This document shows positions 7,776-14,321 of a stretch of DNA of 14,321 nucleotides, piece by piece; position 1 is the first letter of the stretch; each line of letters begins with the position of its first letter. Location of the stretch: the NCBI GenBank assembly GCA_045116915.1, contig JBGUMQ010000036.1, positions 1 through 14,321 on the forward strand. Direction: 5' to 3'. Both the position numbers and the translations under genes were made by a program. This stretch comes from UBA9732 sp045116915 (lineage in GTDB: Bacteria > Spirochaetota > Spirochaetia > Sphaerochaetales > Sphaerochaetaceae). The notes under the pieces were generated by a model, which worked only from the letters and a program-made list of their open reading frames with translations, was not told the DNA's origin and made no database searches.

Positions 7776-7808
7776 AAGGCCGATGGATATTTCCTCGGTC
7801 TTTTATTT
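7776..7808 (+). terminator. Rho-independent terminator after the esterase gene
   Basis: The stem AAGGCCGA (7776-7783) pairs with TCGGTCTT (7795-7802) through 8 bp including one G-T wobble. A T bulge and a short GGA/TCC inner stem around TATT follow. The 3' arm runs into TTTTATTTTA. It lies 22 bases after the esterase stop and abuts the end of the convergent DUF2442 gene. The T-tract favours termination of plus-strand transcription; on the minus strand no comparable T-run follows. Confidence 0.8.
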
Positions 7809-8335
7809 TACTTTGAATATGGTGGTTCTTTCTCGGCAGCCATAAGATTGTCCCAGCTGAAATCATCGGTATCAGTAGTTTCGGGTTTTCTGTTCCTTGG
7901 CTTACCGTATTCTCTATACATTGCTTCCGTGGATATTACCCACTGCTTTCCATATTTGCAGCAATCAACACCTGCTTTAAGCTTTCCATAGGAAAGGGCT
8001 TTTCTGAGAGTGCTTTCGTTGAGATTCCATATAGTTGATGCATCACTGAAGGCCATAAGCCCATTGAATGAATTATCCAGGGTCTTTCCGTTGGCCCAGA
8101 TTTCGTTTGCAGAGAGATCAATGTCGTCATTCCAGACAACCCCATAACCGCCGGCATCGATCTTAGCCTTTGAAAAAAGACCGGGGTTGGTCTTGAAGGT
8201 TTTGAATACTTCATGTTTATAAAATAAACGAGACACATCATATTTCTTGACTGTCCCATCATCGAACTGCGCAATCAGTTCCAGATTTGATGTCGTACTC
8301 AAACTTCTGATCAGATGAAAAACAAAGCCGTCCAT
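7808..8335 (-). CDS. DUF2442 domain protein with C-terminal helix-turn-helix-like domain
   Basis: A 175-residue protein of unproven function. Residues about 8-84 match the DUF2442 pattern (ELIAQFDDGTVKKYDVSRL, then the block around GGYGVVWNDDIDLSANEIW). Residues about 92-144 form a second domain, AFSDASTIWNLNESTLRKAL then GKLKAGVDCCKYGKQWVIS and AMYREYG, which reads as a small DNA-binding helix-turn-helix of the excisionase/HTH_17 kind. The tail (145-175) is polar and probably disordered. It starts 3 bases after the DUF4160 stop, with GGAG 6 bases before its ATG, so the two genes are one translational unit. By analogy with toxin-antitoxin and similar pairs the HTH half is a good candidate for the repressor of the operator boxes upstream of DUF4160. 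Base composition is clearly more AT-rich than the flanking sugar genes, suggesting transfer. Confidence 0.8.
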   Translation of the reverse strand: MDGFVFHLIRSLSTTSNLELIAQFDDGTVKKYDVSRLFYKHEVFKTFKTNPGLFSKAKIDAGGYGVVWNDDIDLSANEIWANGKTLDNSFNGLMAFSDASTIWNLNESTLRKALSYGKLKAGVDCCKYGKQWVISTEAMYREYGKPRNRKPETTDTDDFSWDNLMAAEKEPPYSK

Positions 8336-8338
8336 TTC

Positions 8339-8593
8339 TCACTCCAAAGGTTTAATCTTCTTGAATTTCTGCGTTTCCCAGACTTCTTCTATTTCAGAAG
8401 AATGGAGCAATACCCATTCTTTTACAAGACATTTTGCATTATGAGGCAAATCTCCAGACAGAACATCTCCATCGGAGATTTTGAACGTAGCAGCCTTCGA
8501 GCCATATTTCGCGTGAATATGAGGAGGATTATGCTCCTTTTCATCGAAATACATTCTTATTGTAATACCATAGAACCTCGACAACTCAGGCAT
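8339..8593 (-). CDS. DUF4160 domain protein
   Basis: A complete 84-residue DUF4160 protein. The start MPELSRFYGITIRMYF and the histidine-rich core HNPPHIHAKYG (residues 21-31) are the family hallmarks, followed by KISDGDVLSGDLP and a C-terminal helix (KCLVKEWVLLHSSEIEEVW). The ATG at 8593 is chosen over one at 8602 because AAGGAGGT lies 7 bases before the former but only 2 before the latter. The biochemical role of DUF4160 is not established. Such proteins are often found beside DUF2442 proteins in toxin-antitoxin-like pairs, which is the arrangement here. The PHIHAKYG histidines could be metal-binding or catalytic, which is inference. It is the first gene of a two-gene unit with its own strong promoter. 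Confidence 0.85.
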   Translation of the reverse strand: MPELSRFYGITIRMYFDEKEHNPPHIHAKYGSKAATFKISDGDVLSGDLPHNAKCLVKEWVLLHSSEIEEVWETQKFKKIKPLE

Positions 8594-8619
8594 CGCATAC
8601 ACCTCCTTATTAAAGCGCT

Positions 8620-8655
8620 ATATCACGATACAATGATATCACGATATAGTGATAT
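8620..8655. repeat. Three 12-bp near-palindromic operator-like boxes over the DUF4160 promoter
   Basis: The sequence ATATCACGATAT (8636-8647, palindromic arms ATATC and GATAT) recurs as ATATCACGATAC at 8620-8631 (11 of 12) and, inverted, as ATATAGTGATAT at 8644-8655 (11 of 12 after reverse complementing). The centres are 16 and 8 bp apart, so the last two boxes overlap. Box 8636-8647 covers part of the -10, box 8644-8655 fills the spacer, and box 8620-8631 covers the likely start site. A protein bound here would block RNA polymerase, which suggests autorepression, most plausibly by the HTH-bearing DUF2442 protein. Confidence 0.75.
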
Positions 8656-8661
8656 TGTCAA
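8633..8661 (-). promoter_or_regulatory. Sigma-70-type promoter of the DUF4160-DUF2442 unit
   Basis: On the minus strand a perfect -35 box TTGACA (complement of 8656-8661) is followed by exactly 17 bp and the -10 box TATCAT (complement of 8633-8638), which matches 5 of 6 consensus bases. It is by far the best consensus promoter in the window. Transcription would begin near 8626 and give a leader of about 30 bases before the DUF4160 ATG. The -35 lies only about 20 bp beyond the GH3 stop codon. Confidence 0.8.
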
Positions 8662-8681
8662 GGTTCTGTAATTAGGTTTTC

Positions 8682-11117
8682 TCAGTTTTTCGATTCGGCT
8701 AGCATCAAGGCCATGCGGTAGACCCGTGTGGCGTTGGCCAGAAGCTGCGCTCTGGTAAGCCTGCCTTCCTTCAGACCTTTGAGCATGGCCTTGTGATCCG
8801 CCGGTCCGCCCGGCATGACAAGGTCGTTCCCTGCCGCCGCGATCCTTGCGGAATCGGGAGCAGGGTATTTCTTCTTGCCGAAGTTCAGCGCCCCGATGAT
8901 CCAGTCGGTCATCACGATTCCCTTGAAACCGAACTCGGCGCGAAGGATGTCCTCCGCAAGGTCACGACACTCGGATGTATGGACTCCGTTGATGAGGTTG
9001 TAGCTTGTCATCAGCGCGTGCGGCTGGCTGTCCCTGACAGCGATCTCAAAACCTTTCAGGTAGATCTCCCTCATGGCTCTTTCACTGACGACGCTGTTGT
9101 TGCCGTAGCGGTTCGTCTCCTGGTTGTTCGCAGCGAAGTGCTTGATGGTGGTTCCGCGTCCGGGGTGCTTCTGCACACCGCGTGTGATTGCAGCAGAGAA
9201 ATAGCCTGATATCAGAGGATCTTCTGAAAAATACTCGTAATTGCGGCCACAGCGGATATCGCGGTGGATGTTCAGCGCAGGTGCCAGCCAGAGGTGGACA
9301 CCGAAGCGTTCCATCTCGTCTCCGACAATATCACCGCATTTCTCCGCAAGTTCAACGTTCCAACTCTGTGCCAGCGCCGTGCCGATGGGAATGGCGGTGC
9401 AGTTCTGTTCGTGGATTTCTCCTGTGGCGGGGCCTTTCTTCTCGAAGAGCTTCAAGAAGAAGGCTGCAGGAGCGGGCATGAGCTCCATCACGCTTTCGGG
9501 CATGGTTTGTCCTACGGGATGCACGCCGTCCTCGTCGCGGGTGTACTGGCGGCAGATGCGCAATCCGGCAGGGCCGTCGGCCATGACTATGGCAGGGATT
9601 CCACGGTCTATGAATGCACGTGCTGTTTCTCCGGCACCGCCGACGACGGACTGGGCCGCTTCTCCGACGACGCTTCTGGATCCGTTGTCCCTGAAGGCTC
9701 CGATGTTCATGAGACACAGTTCTGAGTCTGAAAGACCCTCGATAATCGGATCGACCTCGTGCCTGAGCTCGTAATCGACCGTCTCCGTTATGAATGAAGA
9801 AGAATCGAGTTCAAGCACAGGAATGTCGGAGGGCAGTTCCTCCTTCGGAAGGGTCTGGGGTTTCCAGTCTTCGAATGTCGGTTTACCGAGGGCATTCCTC
9901 ACTTTCCTCACGATGACTTCGTCATCCAGACGCACCACTGCCACAGGCTGTGTGCTGCGGCTCGAGTTGCCCAGCCTGAGTACATAGTCACCGGGTTCAA
10001 GGATCCATGCCGCACGGCTTTCATCATAGGATGCAAGATCCCTGATATCGAACGAAAGCGTAAGGGTCTGTTCTTCACCCGCCTTGAGTTCTTTTGTCTT
10101 CGCAAACGCCGCCAGTGCCTGGTAGGGCTTGTCCAACTTGCCGGAAGGAGCGGAAACGTACAGCTGTACGACTTCCTTTCCGGATGTCTTGCCTGTGTTC
10201 TCCACACATGCCTTTACACTGACATTTCCATCATCCTGTACGGCTTCGCCTGCACGCACATCGAATGTCGTGTAACTCAGTCCGTATCCGAACGGGAACA
10301 GGGGTTCTTTCTCCACACTGTCAAAGTAGCGGTAGCCTACGTAGATTCCCTCTTTGTAGTTTGTGTCGAACCGGTCACCGAAATCCCCGATGGTCTGGTA
10401 GTCGTTCCATGCGCTCCATGTGGTGGTGAGCTTTCCCGACGGGGTGCTCTTTCCAAGCACGATGTCCGCAAGGATGTTTCCCGTTTCCACCCCCAGCTGG
10501 CTGAGATAGAGGATGTTCCTTACTTCCATTACAGGTGTGAGGTCCACGACACCTCCGACGTTCAGGACCAGCATGAACCTGCTGAACTTCTTTTCCAGGG
10601 CAAGGATGTCACGTTTCTCCGTTTCCGTGAGAAGGATGTCGCCTGCGACAGGCTTGCGGTCCGAACCTTCACCGGAAATGCGGGACAGCACGTAGATTGC
10701 GGCATCGGCTTCGGCATCCAGCGGAAGATCGTATTCCGGCTCCGGCATGACGGCACCCATGTCCGAGATGATGGCCAGGGTCCCGCGCCTGATGGCCGCA
10801 CGCTTGAGCTGTTTGATGAAGCGCTTTTTCTGCTCCTTGTAGATGGCACTGTAGCTATCCATCCAGCTTTTTGTGCGGATGTCGAAACCTGCGGCCTCAA
10901 GCCCGTCCTCGGCTGTCACGAAGTAGCGGGAATTGACCTCTCCGGATCCTGTACCGCCTTTGATTGTGCGGCGCGCTCCGCTTCCGTAGAGGGCCAGGGA
11001 GCAGGGGGCATCCAGAGGGAATGTCCCGTCGGACTTGAGCAGCACGGTGCACTCGGCACCTAAGCCGCGCAGCATATCGGTGTGCTTCTTTTCGTAATCG
11101 TTGAGGTTCGGGTTCAT
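8682..11117 (-). CDS. Glycoside hydrolase family 3 beta-glycosidase with permuted domain order
   Basis: An 811-residue cytoplasmic GH3 enzyme (no signal peptide). The domains are swapped relative to the common order. The GH3 C-terminal-type domain comes first (residues about 25-285), with GTGSGEV (55-61), YVLSRISGEGSDR (142-154), where Glu150 is the probable acid/base, and LFPFGYGLSYT. An Fn3-like domain follows (about 295-395). The catalytic barrel lies at the end (about 455-811), with ADGPAGLR, APALNIHRDIRCGRNYEYFS, KHFAANNQE, and the nucleophile Asp738 in GIVMTDW. The same reversed order is known in Butyrivibrio and Ruminococcus beta-glucosidases. All expected catalytic residues are present. 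GGAGG is 7 bases before the ATG, which overlaps the GH78 stop as ATGA, so translation is coupled. Substrate is probably a beta-glucoside or similar residue exposed once rhamnose has been removed; specificity is inferred from context only. Confidence 0.93.
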   Translation of the reverse strand: MNPNLNDYEKKHTDMLRGLGAECTVLLKSDGTFPLDAPCSLALYGSGARRTIKGGTGSGEVNSRYFVTAEDGLEAAGFDIRTKSWMDSYSAIYKEQKKRFIKQLKRAAIRRGTLAIISDMGAVMPEPEYDLPLDAEADAAIYVLSRISGEGSDRKPVAGDILLTETEKRDILALEKKFSRFMLVLNVGGVVDLTPVMEVRNILYLSQLGVETGNILADIVLGKSTPSGKLTTTWSAWNDYQTIGDFGDRFDTNYKEGIYVGYRYFDSVEKEPLFPFGYGLSYTTFDVRAGEAVQDDGNVSVKACVENTGKTSGKEVVQLYVSAPSGKLDKPYQALAAFAKTKELKAGEEQTLTLSFDIRDLASYDESRAAWILEPGDYVLRLGNSSRSTQPVAVVRLDDEVIVRKVRNALGKPTFEDWKPQTLPKEELPSDIPVLELDSSSFITETVDYELRHEVDPIIEGLSDSELCLMNIGAFRDNGSRSVVGEAAQSVVGGAGETARAFIDRGIPAIVMADGPAGLRICRQYTRDEDGVHPVGQTMPESVMELMPAPAAFFLKLFEKKGPATGEIHEQNCTAIPIGTALAQSWNVELAEKCGDIVGDEMERFGVHLWLAPALNIHRDIRCGRNYEYFSEDPLISGYFSAAITRGVQKHPGRGTTIKHFAANNQETNRYGNNSVVSERAMREIYLKGFEIAVRDSQPHALMTSYNLINGVHTSECRDLAEDILRAEFGFKGIVMTDWIIGALNFGKKKYPAPDSARIAAAGNDLVMPGGPADHKAMLKGLKEGRLTRAQLLANATRVYRMALMLAESKN

Positions 11118-13657
11118 GCGTGTTCCTCCGTGAATGTGTATGTTCCCGTTCCGACCGTCTGGTCATGGCCGCCGGGCAGTCTGATCTCCGCCGAGCAGTT
11201 GGCGGGAACCGAAATCGTGTATACGGTCTTTCCGTCATTTATCTCCCATCTGCTCTCCACCATGCCGTAGATGCTGTTGTAGCGTGCCTCCGCATGTGTG
11301 AAATGTCCTCCGGGAAGCGGCGATATGACGAAATGGTTCTCACCGGCCACATTGATGCCGCACATCGATGTGAACAGCCACTCGATCACTGCTCCCTTTG
11401 AGTAGTGGTTGAGGCTGGCTATGCCGCCCTGTGTGCCGTTGGGACCGTCCCAGTCCTCCCAGATTGTGGTTGCACCTGCCTTGGGCATGGAGAGCCAGCC
11501 CGGGATCTCCTCGTTCTCCAGAAGCCTGTAGGCGGCTTCGGGATCGTAGGAGGCAAGCACATAGAGGATGAGGGGAGTGGAAAGGAATCCTGTTCCGAGT
11601 CTCCATTTATAGTCCTCAAGGGCTTTGATCAGACGCTTCTTGGCGAATTCCTTCTGCTCATCTGTCAGCAGGTCCATGTATAGCGGGCGGACAAGCTGGG
11701 CCTGACGGTCCGTATCCAGGGTGTATTTGCCGCCGGAAACCAGTTCCAGGTAGGCTCTTCTGCAGCCGTCGGCATAGTGGCGGAATTCCGCTTCATCTTC
11801 GGTATGACCGAGTCTTCCCGCGATGTCGGCCATCAGGGTCATGATGTAGGATGTGTAGGCCGTGGACACTTCCGGATGGGGATTCACGAAATCCTGCCAG
11901 CGGAAGCCTCCTCCGATCTCTGTGGGCTCGGCCCATTCGCCGTAGCTCTGGCCCCTGTTCACAAGGAACTTCCTGTTTGCCTTCGAAAGCTTTATCTTCT
12001 CCGAGAAGATAGGTGTCCTTTTGCCGATGCGCTTTTCCATGAAACGGGCATACCGAGCCATCCCGTCGTAGTAATGGCGCAGAATGACATCATCTCCGAA
12101 GATTTTCGCATAGCGCCATGGAATCAGGACTCCGACATCGGACCATCCCACGGATCCGTTCATGGTCCACATGTAGAAATCGGCACCTCCGTCAGGGGTG
12201 ATGTGAGGCAGACGGCCGTTCTTCCTCTGCCAGTCGTATACATCGTTCAAATACTTGCGCGCGAAAGGTGCGAAGCTGAAGAGGTAGGAAGCACTTGTGA
12301 AGAACAGCTGTGCATCGCCGGTCCAGCCGTGACGTTCACGTGTGGGACAGTCGGTGGGGATGTCCAGATGGTTGCTCTTGGCGGACCAGACCGTGGATTC
12401 GAAAAGCCGGTCCAGAAGACTGTTGGACGATGAGAACCAGCCGGTACGCTCAAGATCGGAATAGACTGCGATGGATGTGAAATCCTCCGATTTGAAGGGG
12501 ACATCGGTTTCCACCTGGATGTACTGGAACCCGAATACGGCGAATGTGGTCTTGTATTCGTTCAGACCTTCTTTGCAGGTGTACTCGACCTGCTGTAGGG
12601 GAGTCGTCTTGTCCTTCCTTGTCAGCTGGATGTTTTTCTGTGTGAACTCGCCGTCTTTGCCGATCAGCTCTCCGAAGCGCAGGAACACGCGCTGGCCCTC
12701 AGGGGCGTTGAGTCTGAACGATGCATAGCCCTGGATGTTCTGTCCGAAATCCAGCACGGTCTTGCCCGAGGGTGTGATAATCAAGGAAGGTTTGAATGTC
12801 TCGTGTTCCCTGACAGGAACATTGTTGGAGGCCGTGGGTACGACGGTGTGCGATATCTCCTTTGCCTTGCCGCTGTAGGATGGAGTCATCCTTGCATCGA
12901 CGGTCTCACCGTCCTTGTTGTCTGCGAATTGGATGGGACCGTCGTTGCTCCATTGCCAGGATCCGTCTGTGACAACGGTTTCCGTGCGGCCGTCCGCATA
13001 TGACAGTTCCATCTGGGCGAGCAGTTTTGTCCTTGTACCGAACTGGTTGGTCCTTCCCATGGCCCCGCATGAGCCGCGGTACCAGCCGTCGCCGAGCTGC
13101 ACGGTCAGTTCATTGGCCCCCTGACCGATCATGGTCGTCACGTCATAGGTCTGATATTGGACACGCTTGCGGTAGTCCGTATAGCCCGGAGCCATCACGA
13201 AGTCTCCGACCCTGATTCCTCCGATCCTGGCTTCATAGAGCCCGCAGGCGGTGATGTAGAGGCGGGCGCTCTCAACCTTTCCATCTACGTTGAACGACTT
13301 CCGGAAGCAGTCTATGGGGTAACGTGTGTTCTTTCTCGGACTGTAGTTCCCGGTAATCCATTGAGCGCTCCATTTCGAGATTCCCATCTCGAAAAATGCC
13401 TCGCTCCAGTCTCCGGGGACATCGTTCTCATCCCAGAGGCGTATCTTCCAGTCTACGCGTTCCCGGTCGGGAAGCTCTCCGGGATACTCCGCATGCATGG
13501 AATCGGAAAGGATCTTCCCGCTGTCCCATCTGTCTGCGATGATCTGGTATGCGGTCTGTTTTGAGCCGCCTTCGCAGTTCCACATGAAGCGCGGGTGTCT
13601 GATGTCGATTCCGACGGGATTCTCAAGGTATTCGGTTCTGAGTCTGATGGCTTCCAT
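11114..13657 (-). CDS. GH78 alpha-L-rhamnosidase
   Basis: Releases terminal L-rhamnose from glycosides or oligosaccharides. The 847-residue protein has the usual multidomain GH78 layout: an N-terminal beta domain (about 1-100), beta-sandwich regions (about 115-400, including TACGLYEARIGG and LGDGWYRG), an (alpha/alpha)6 barrel (about 405-760), and a C-terminal beta domain (about 765-847, VISPLPGG). In DCPTRERHGWTGDAQ, Asp436, Glu441 and Asp448 keep the 5- and 7-residue spacing of Asp567, Glu572 and Asp579 in Bacillus RhaB-type rhamnosidase. Glu734 in TTIWEDWDG is the other catalytic acid. There is no signal peptide, so it acts on imported substrates. The ATG has AGGGG about 7 bases upstream and lies 11 bases after the symporter gene. 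Its product feeds rhaA-rhaD-rhaB in the same window. Confidence 0.95.
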   Translation of the reverse strand: MEAIRLRTEYLENPVGIDIRHPRFMWNCEGGSKQTAYQIIADRWDSGKILSDSMHAEYPGELPDRERVDWKIRLWDENDVPGDWSEAFFEMGISKWSAQWITGNYSPRKNTRYPIDCFRKSFNVDGKVESARLYITACGLYEARIGGIRVGDFVMAPGYTDYRKRVQYQTYDVTTMIGQGANELTVQLGDGWYRGSCGAMGRTNQFGTRTKLLAQMELSYADGRTETVVTDGSWQWSNDGPIQFADNKDGETVDARMTPSYSGKAKEISHTVVPTASNNVPVREHETFKPSLIITPSGKTVLDFGQNIQGYASFRLNAPEGQRVFLRFGELIGKDGEFTQKNIQLTRKDKTTPLQQVEYTCKEGLNEYKTTFAVFGFQYIQVETDVPFKSEDFTSIAVYSDLERTGWFSSSNSLLDRLFESTVWSAKSNHLDIPTDCPTRERHGWTGDAQLFFTSASYLFSFAPFARKYLNDVYDWQRKNGRLPHITPDGGADFYMWTMNGSVGWSDVGVLIPWRYAKIFGDDVILRHYYDGMARYARFMEKRIGKRTPIFSEKIKLSKANRKFLVNRGQSYGEWAEPTEIGGGFRWQDFVNPHPEVSTAYTSYIMTLMADIAGRLGHTEDEAEFRHYADGCRRAYLELVSGGKYTLDTDRQAQLVRPLYMDLLTDEQKEFAKKRLIKALEDYKWRLGTGFLSTPLILYVLASYDPEAAYRLLENEEIPGWLSMPKAGATTIWEDWDGPNGTQGGIASLNHYSKGAVIEWLFTSMCGINVAGENHFVISPLPGGHFTHAEARYNSIYGMVESRWEINDGKTVYTISVPANCSAEIRLPGGHDQTVGTGTYTFTEEHA

Positions 13658-13668
13658 ATCCCTACCCC

Positions 13669-14321
13669 TCAGTTTTTCACCGCTTCCGCGCGCGCTTTGA
13701 TCTCGGCCTGCTCCTTGGACAGGTTCTTCTCGACCCTGAGGAAGAACAGGAGGACGAAAGCGATTATGCTTGTGAACACTTCAAGCCCGACGAAAGCGAA
13801 CGAGATGACCAAGTTGACGCTGTTGGACTGGGCGATGGCGACCGTCATCACACCGTCCGCGGACTGCTTCAGACTCTCCAGCGCGACCTGAGATGTCCAT
13901 CCGTTCGATGCAAGCGTTGCTGTGGCCTCGGAGACGCTTCTGGCGGTAAACGGAGCGATGTAGCCTGCCTTGGCCAGCATCCAGTTGAAGACCCCGGTCA
14001 TGATTCCCACCATGGCCACGGCGATGATGTTGTAGATGGACATCGCGGTACCGTCGATACGGTCGCGCGACTTCCATTCGATATGGTCCAGACAGTCGGC
14101 GAACAGTGCCATGAACACGTAGGAACCGGGAAGACCTCCCATGTTCTTGATGAACTGGCCGATCAGGACGATCACCATGTTGGTGGGGAACATCCAGCAG
14201 ATCATTGATCCTGTGGCAATCAGCGCACATCCGACCATTGTCACATTGCGCTTTCCGAACTTCTTGGCAAGCGGCCAGACCGCGAAGATTCCTATGCCCA
14301 TGGGGATTCCGCCTATGACGG
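13669..14321 (-). CDS. GPH-family (MelB-like) glycoside/sugar:cation symporter, C-terminal part (5' end outside window)
   Basis: The frame runs to the window edge (…VIGGIP before MGIGIF), so only the C-terminal 216 or so residues are seen. They contain several membrane segments: the one around GIGIFAVWPLA, VTMVGCALIATGSMICWMF, a helix-rich stretch from MVIVLIGQF to VFMALFADC, IYNIIAVAMVGIMTGVF, and VISFAFVGLEVFTSIIAFVL. The loop LDHIEWKSRDRIDGTAMS corresponds to the conserved acidic/Arg-rich motif of GPH transporters. The tail is charged and cytoplasmic. It is the first visible gene of a minus-strand operon with GH78 and GH3. Together with the unsecreted rhamnosidase this points to import of a rhamnosyl oligosaccharide or glycoside, or of rhamnose itself. 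The exact substrate and coupling ion are not shown. Confidence 0.9.
   Translation of the reverse strand, partial: VIGGIPMGIGIFAVWPLAKKFGKRNVTMVGCALIATGSMICWMFPTNMVIVLIGQFIKNMGGLPGSYVFMALFADCLDHIEWKSRDRIDGTAMSIYNIIAVAMVGIMTGVFNWMLAKAGYIAPFTARSVSEATATLASNGWTSQVALESLKQSADGVMTVAIAQSNSVNLVISFAFVGLEVFTSIIAFVLLFFLRVEKNLSKEQAEIKARAEAVKN

Noticed and set aside
8620..8655. Short repeats read as a CRISPR-like or integration-site array
   Set aside because: Units are 12 bp, partly overlapping and centred on promoter elements; there are no spacers and no cas or integrase gene, so operators explain them better.
9241..9774. Open frames on the plus strand opposite the GH3 gene
   Set aside because: Low-complexity translation without a domain, fully inside the GH3 gene on the other strand.
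11777..12433. 218-residue open frame opposite GH78
   Set aside because: No motif or credible start signal; mirrors a strongly supported alpha-L-rhamnosidase.

Overview
The window is a compact carbohydrate-catabolism locus built around L-rhamnose, from a GC-rich (about 58% GC in hand-counted coding lines) anaerobe-type bacterium. The organism cannot be fixed from this sequence alone. The secreted protein with a simple Gram-negative-like signal peptide and an InlB/Flg_new-type repeat, an AraR-like GntR/LacI regulator, a GPH-family sugar symporter and unsecreted glycosidases together suggest a host- or gut-associated member of the Spirochaetota (Sphaerochaeta/Treponema-like) or of the Bacillota; this is inference.

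Left edge (1-1691): the C-terminal sugar-sensing half of an AraR-like GntR/LacI regulator (plus strand, cut by the window) meets an AraC-family activator (minus strand) tail to tail; their stop codons share one CTAG. A divergent intergenic region (1692-1812) separates the AraC gene from the rhamnose operon.

Rhamnose operon (1813-6990, plus): rhaA (isomerase), rhaD (aldolase) and rhaB (kinase) are tightly packed and sometimes overlap. They would convert L-rhamnose to L-rhamnulose, then L-rhamnulose-1-phosphate, then dihydroxyacetone phosphate plus L-lactaldehyde. rhaB appears to lack about 57 C-terminal residues relative to the E. coli enzyme. Seventeen bases later starts a 589-residue secreted protein of unknown function with an InlB-like domain and GLUG/beta-helix-like segments. 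A strong hairpin terminator closes the unit. There is no mutarotase, lactaldehyde reductase or rhamnose-specific transporter in view.

Middle (7011-8661): a single alpha/beta-hydrolase esterase (plus) with its own terminator, then an AT-richer islet (37-38% GC in several lines) holding a two-gene unit on the minus strand: DUF4160, then DUF2442 fused to a helix-turn-helix-like domain. A textbook promoter (TTGACA, 17 bp, TATCAT) drives it, and three copies of a 12-bp near-palindrome lie on top of that promoter. This looks like an autoregulated toxin-antitoxin-like or small regulatory module and is the least explained part of the window.

Right side (8682-14321, minus): an operon of a GPH-family sugar:cation symporter (5' end beyond the window), a GH78 alpha-L-rhamnosidase and a domain-permuted GH3 beta-glycosidase. 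Neither glycosidase has a signal peptide. The likely logic is uptake of rhamnose-containing oligosaccharides or glycosides, cleavage in the cytoplasm (the esterase possibly removing acyl groups), and entry of free rhamnose into the rhaADB pathway. No RNA gene, CRISPR array, transposase or gene-free stretch longer than 300 bases was seen.
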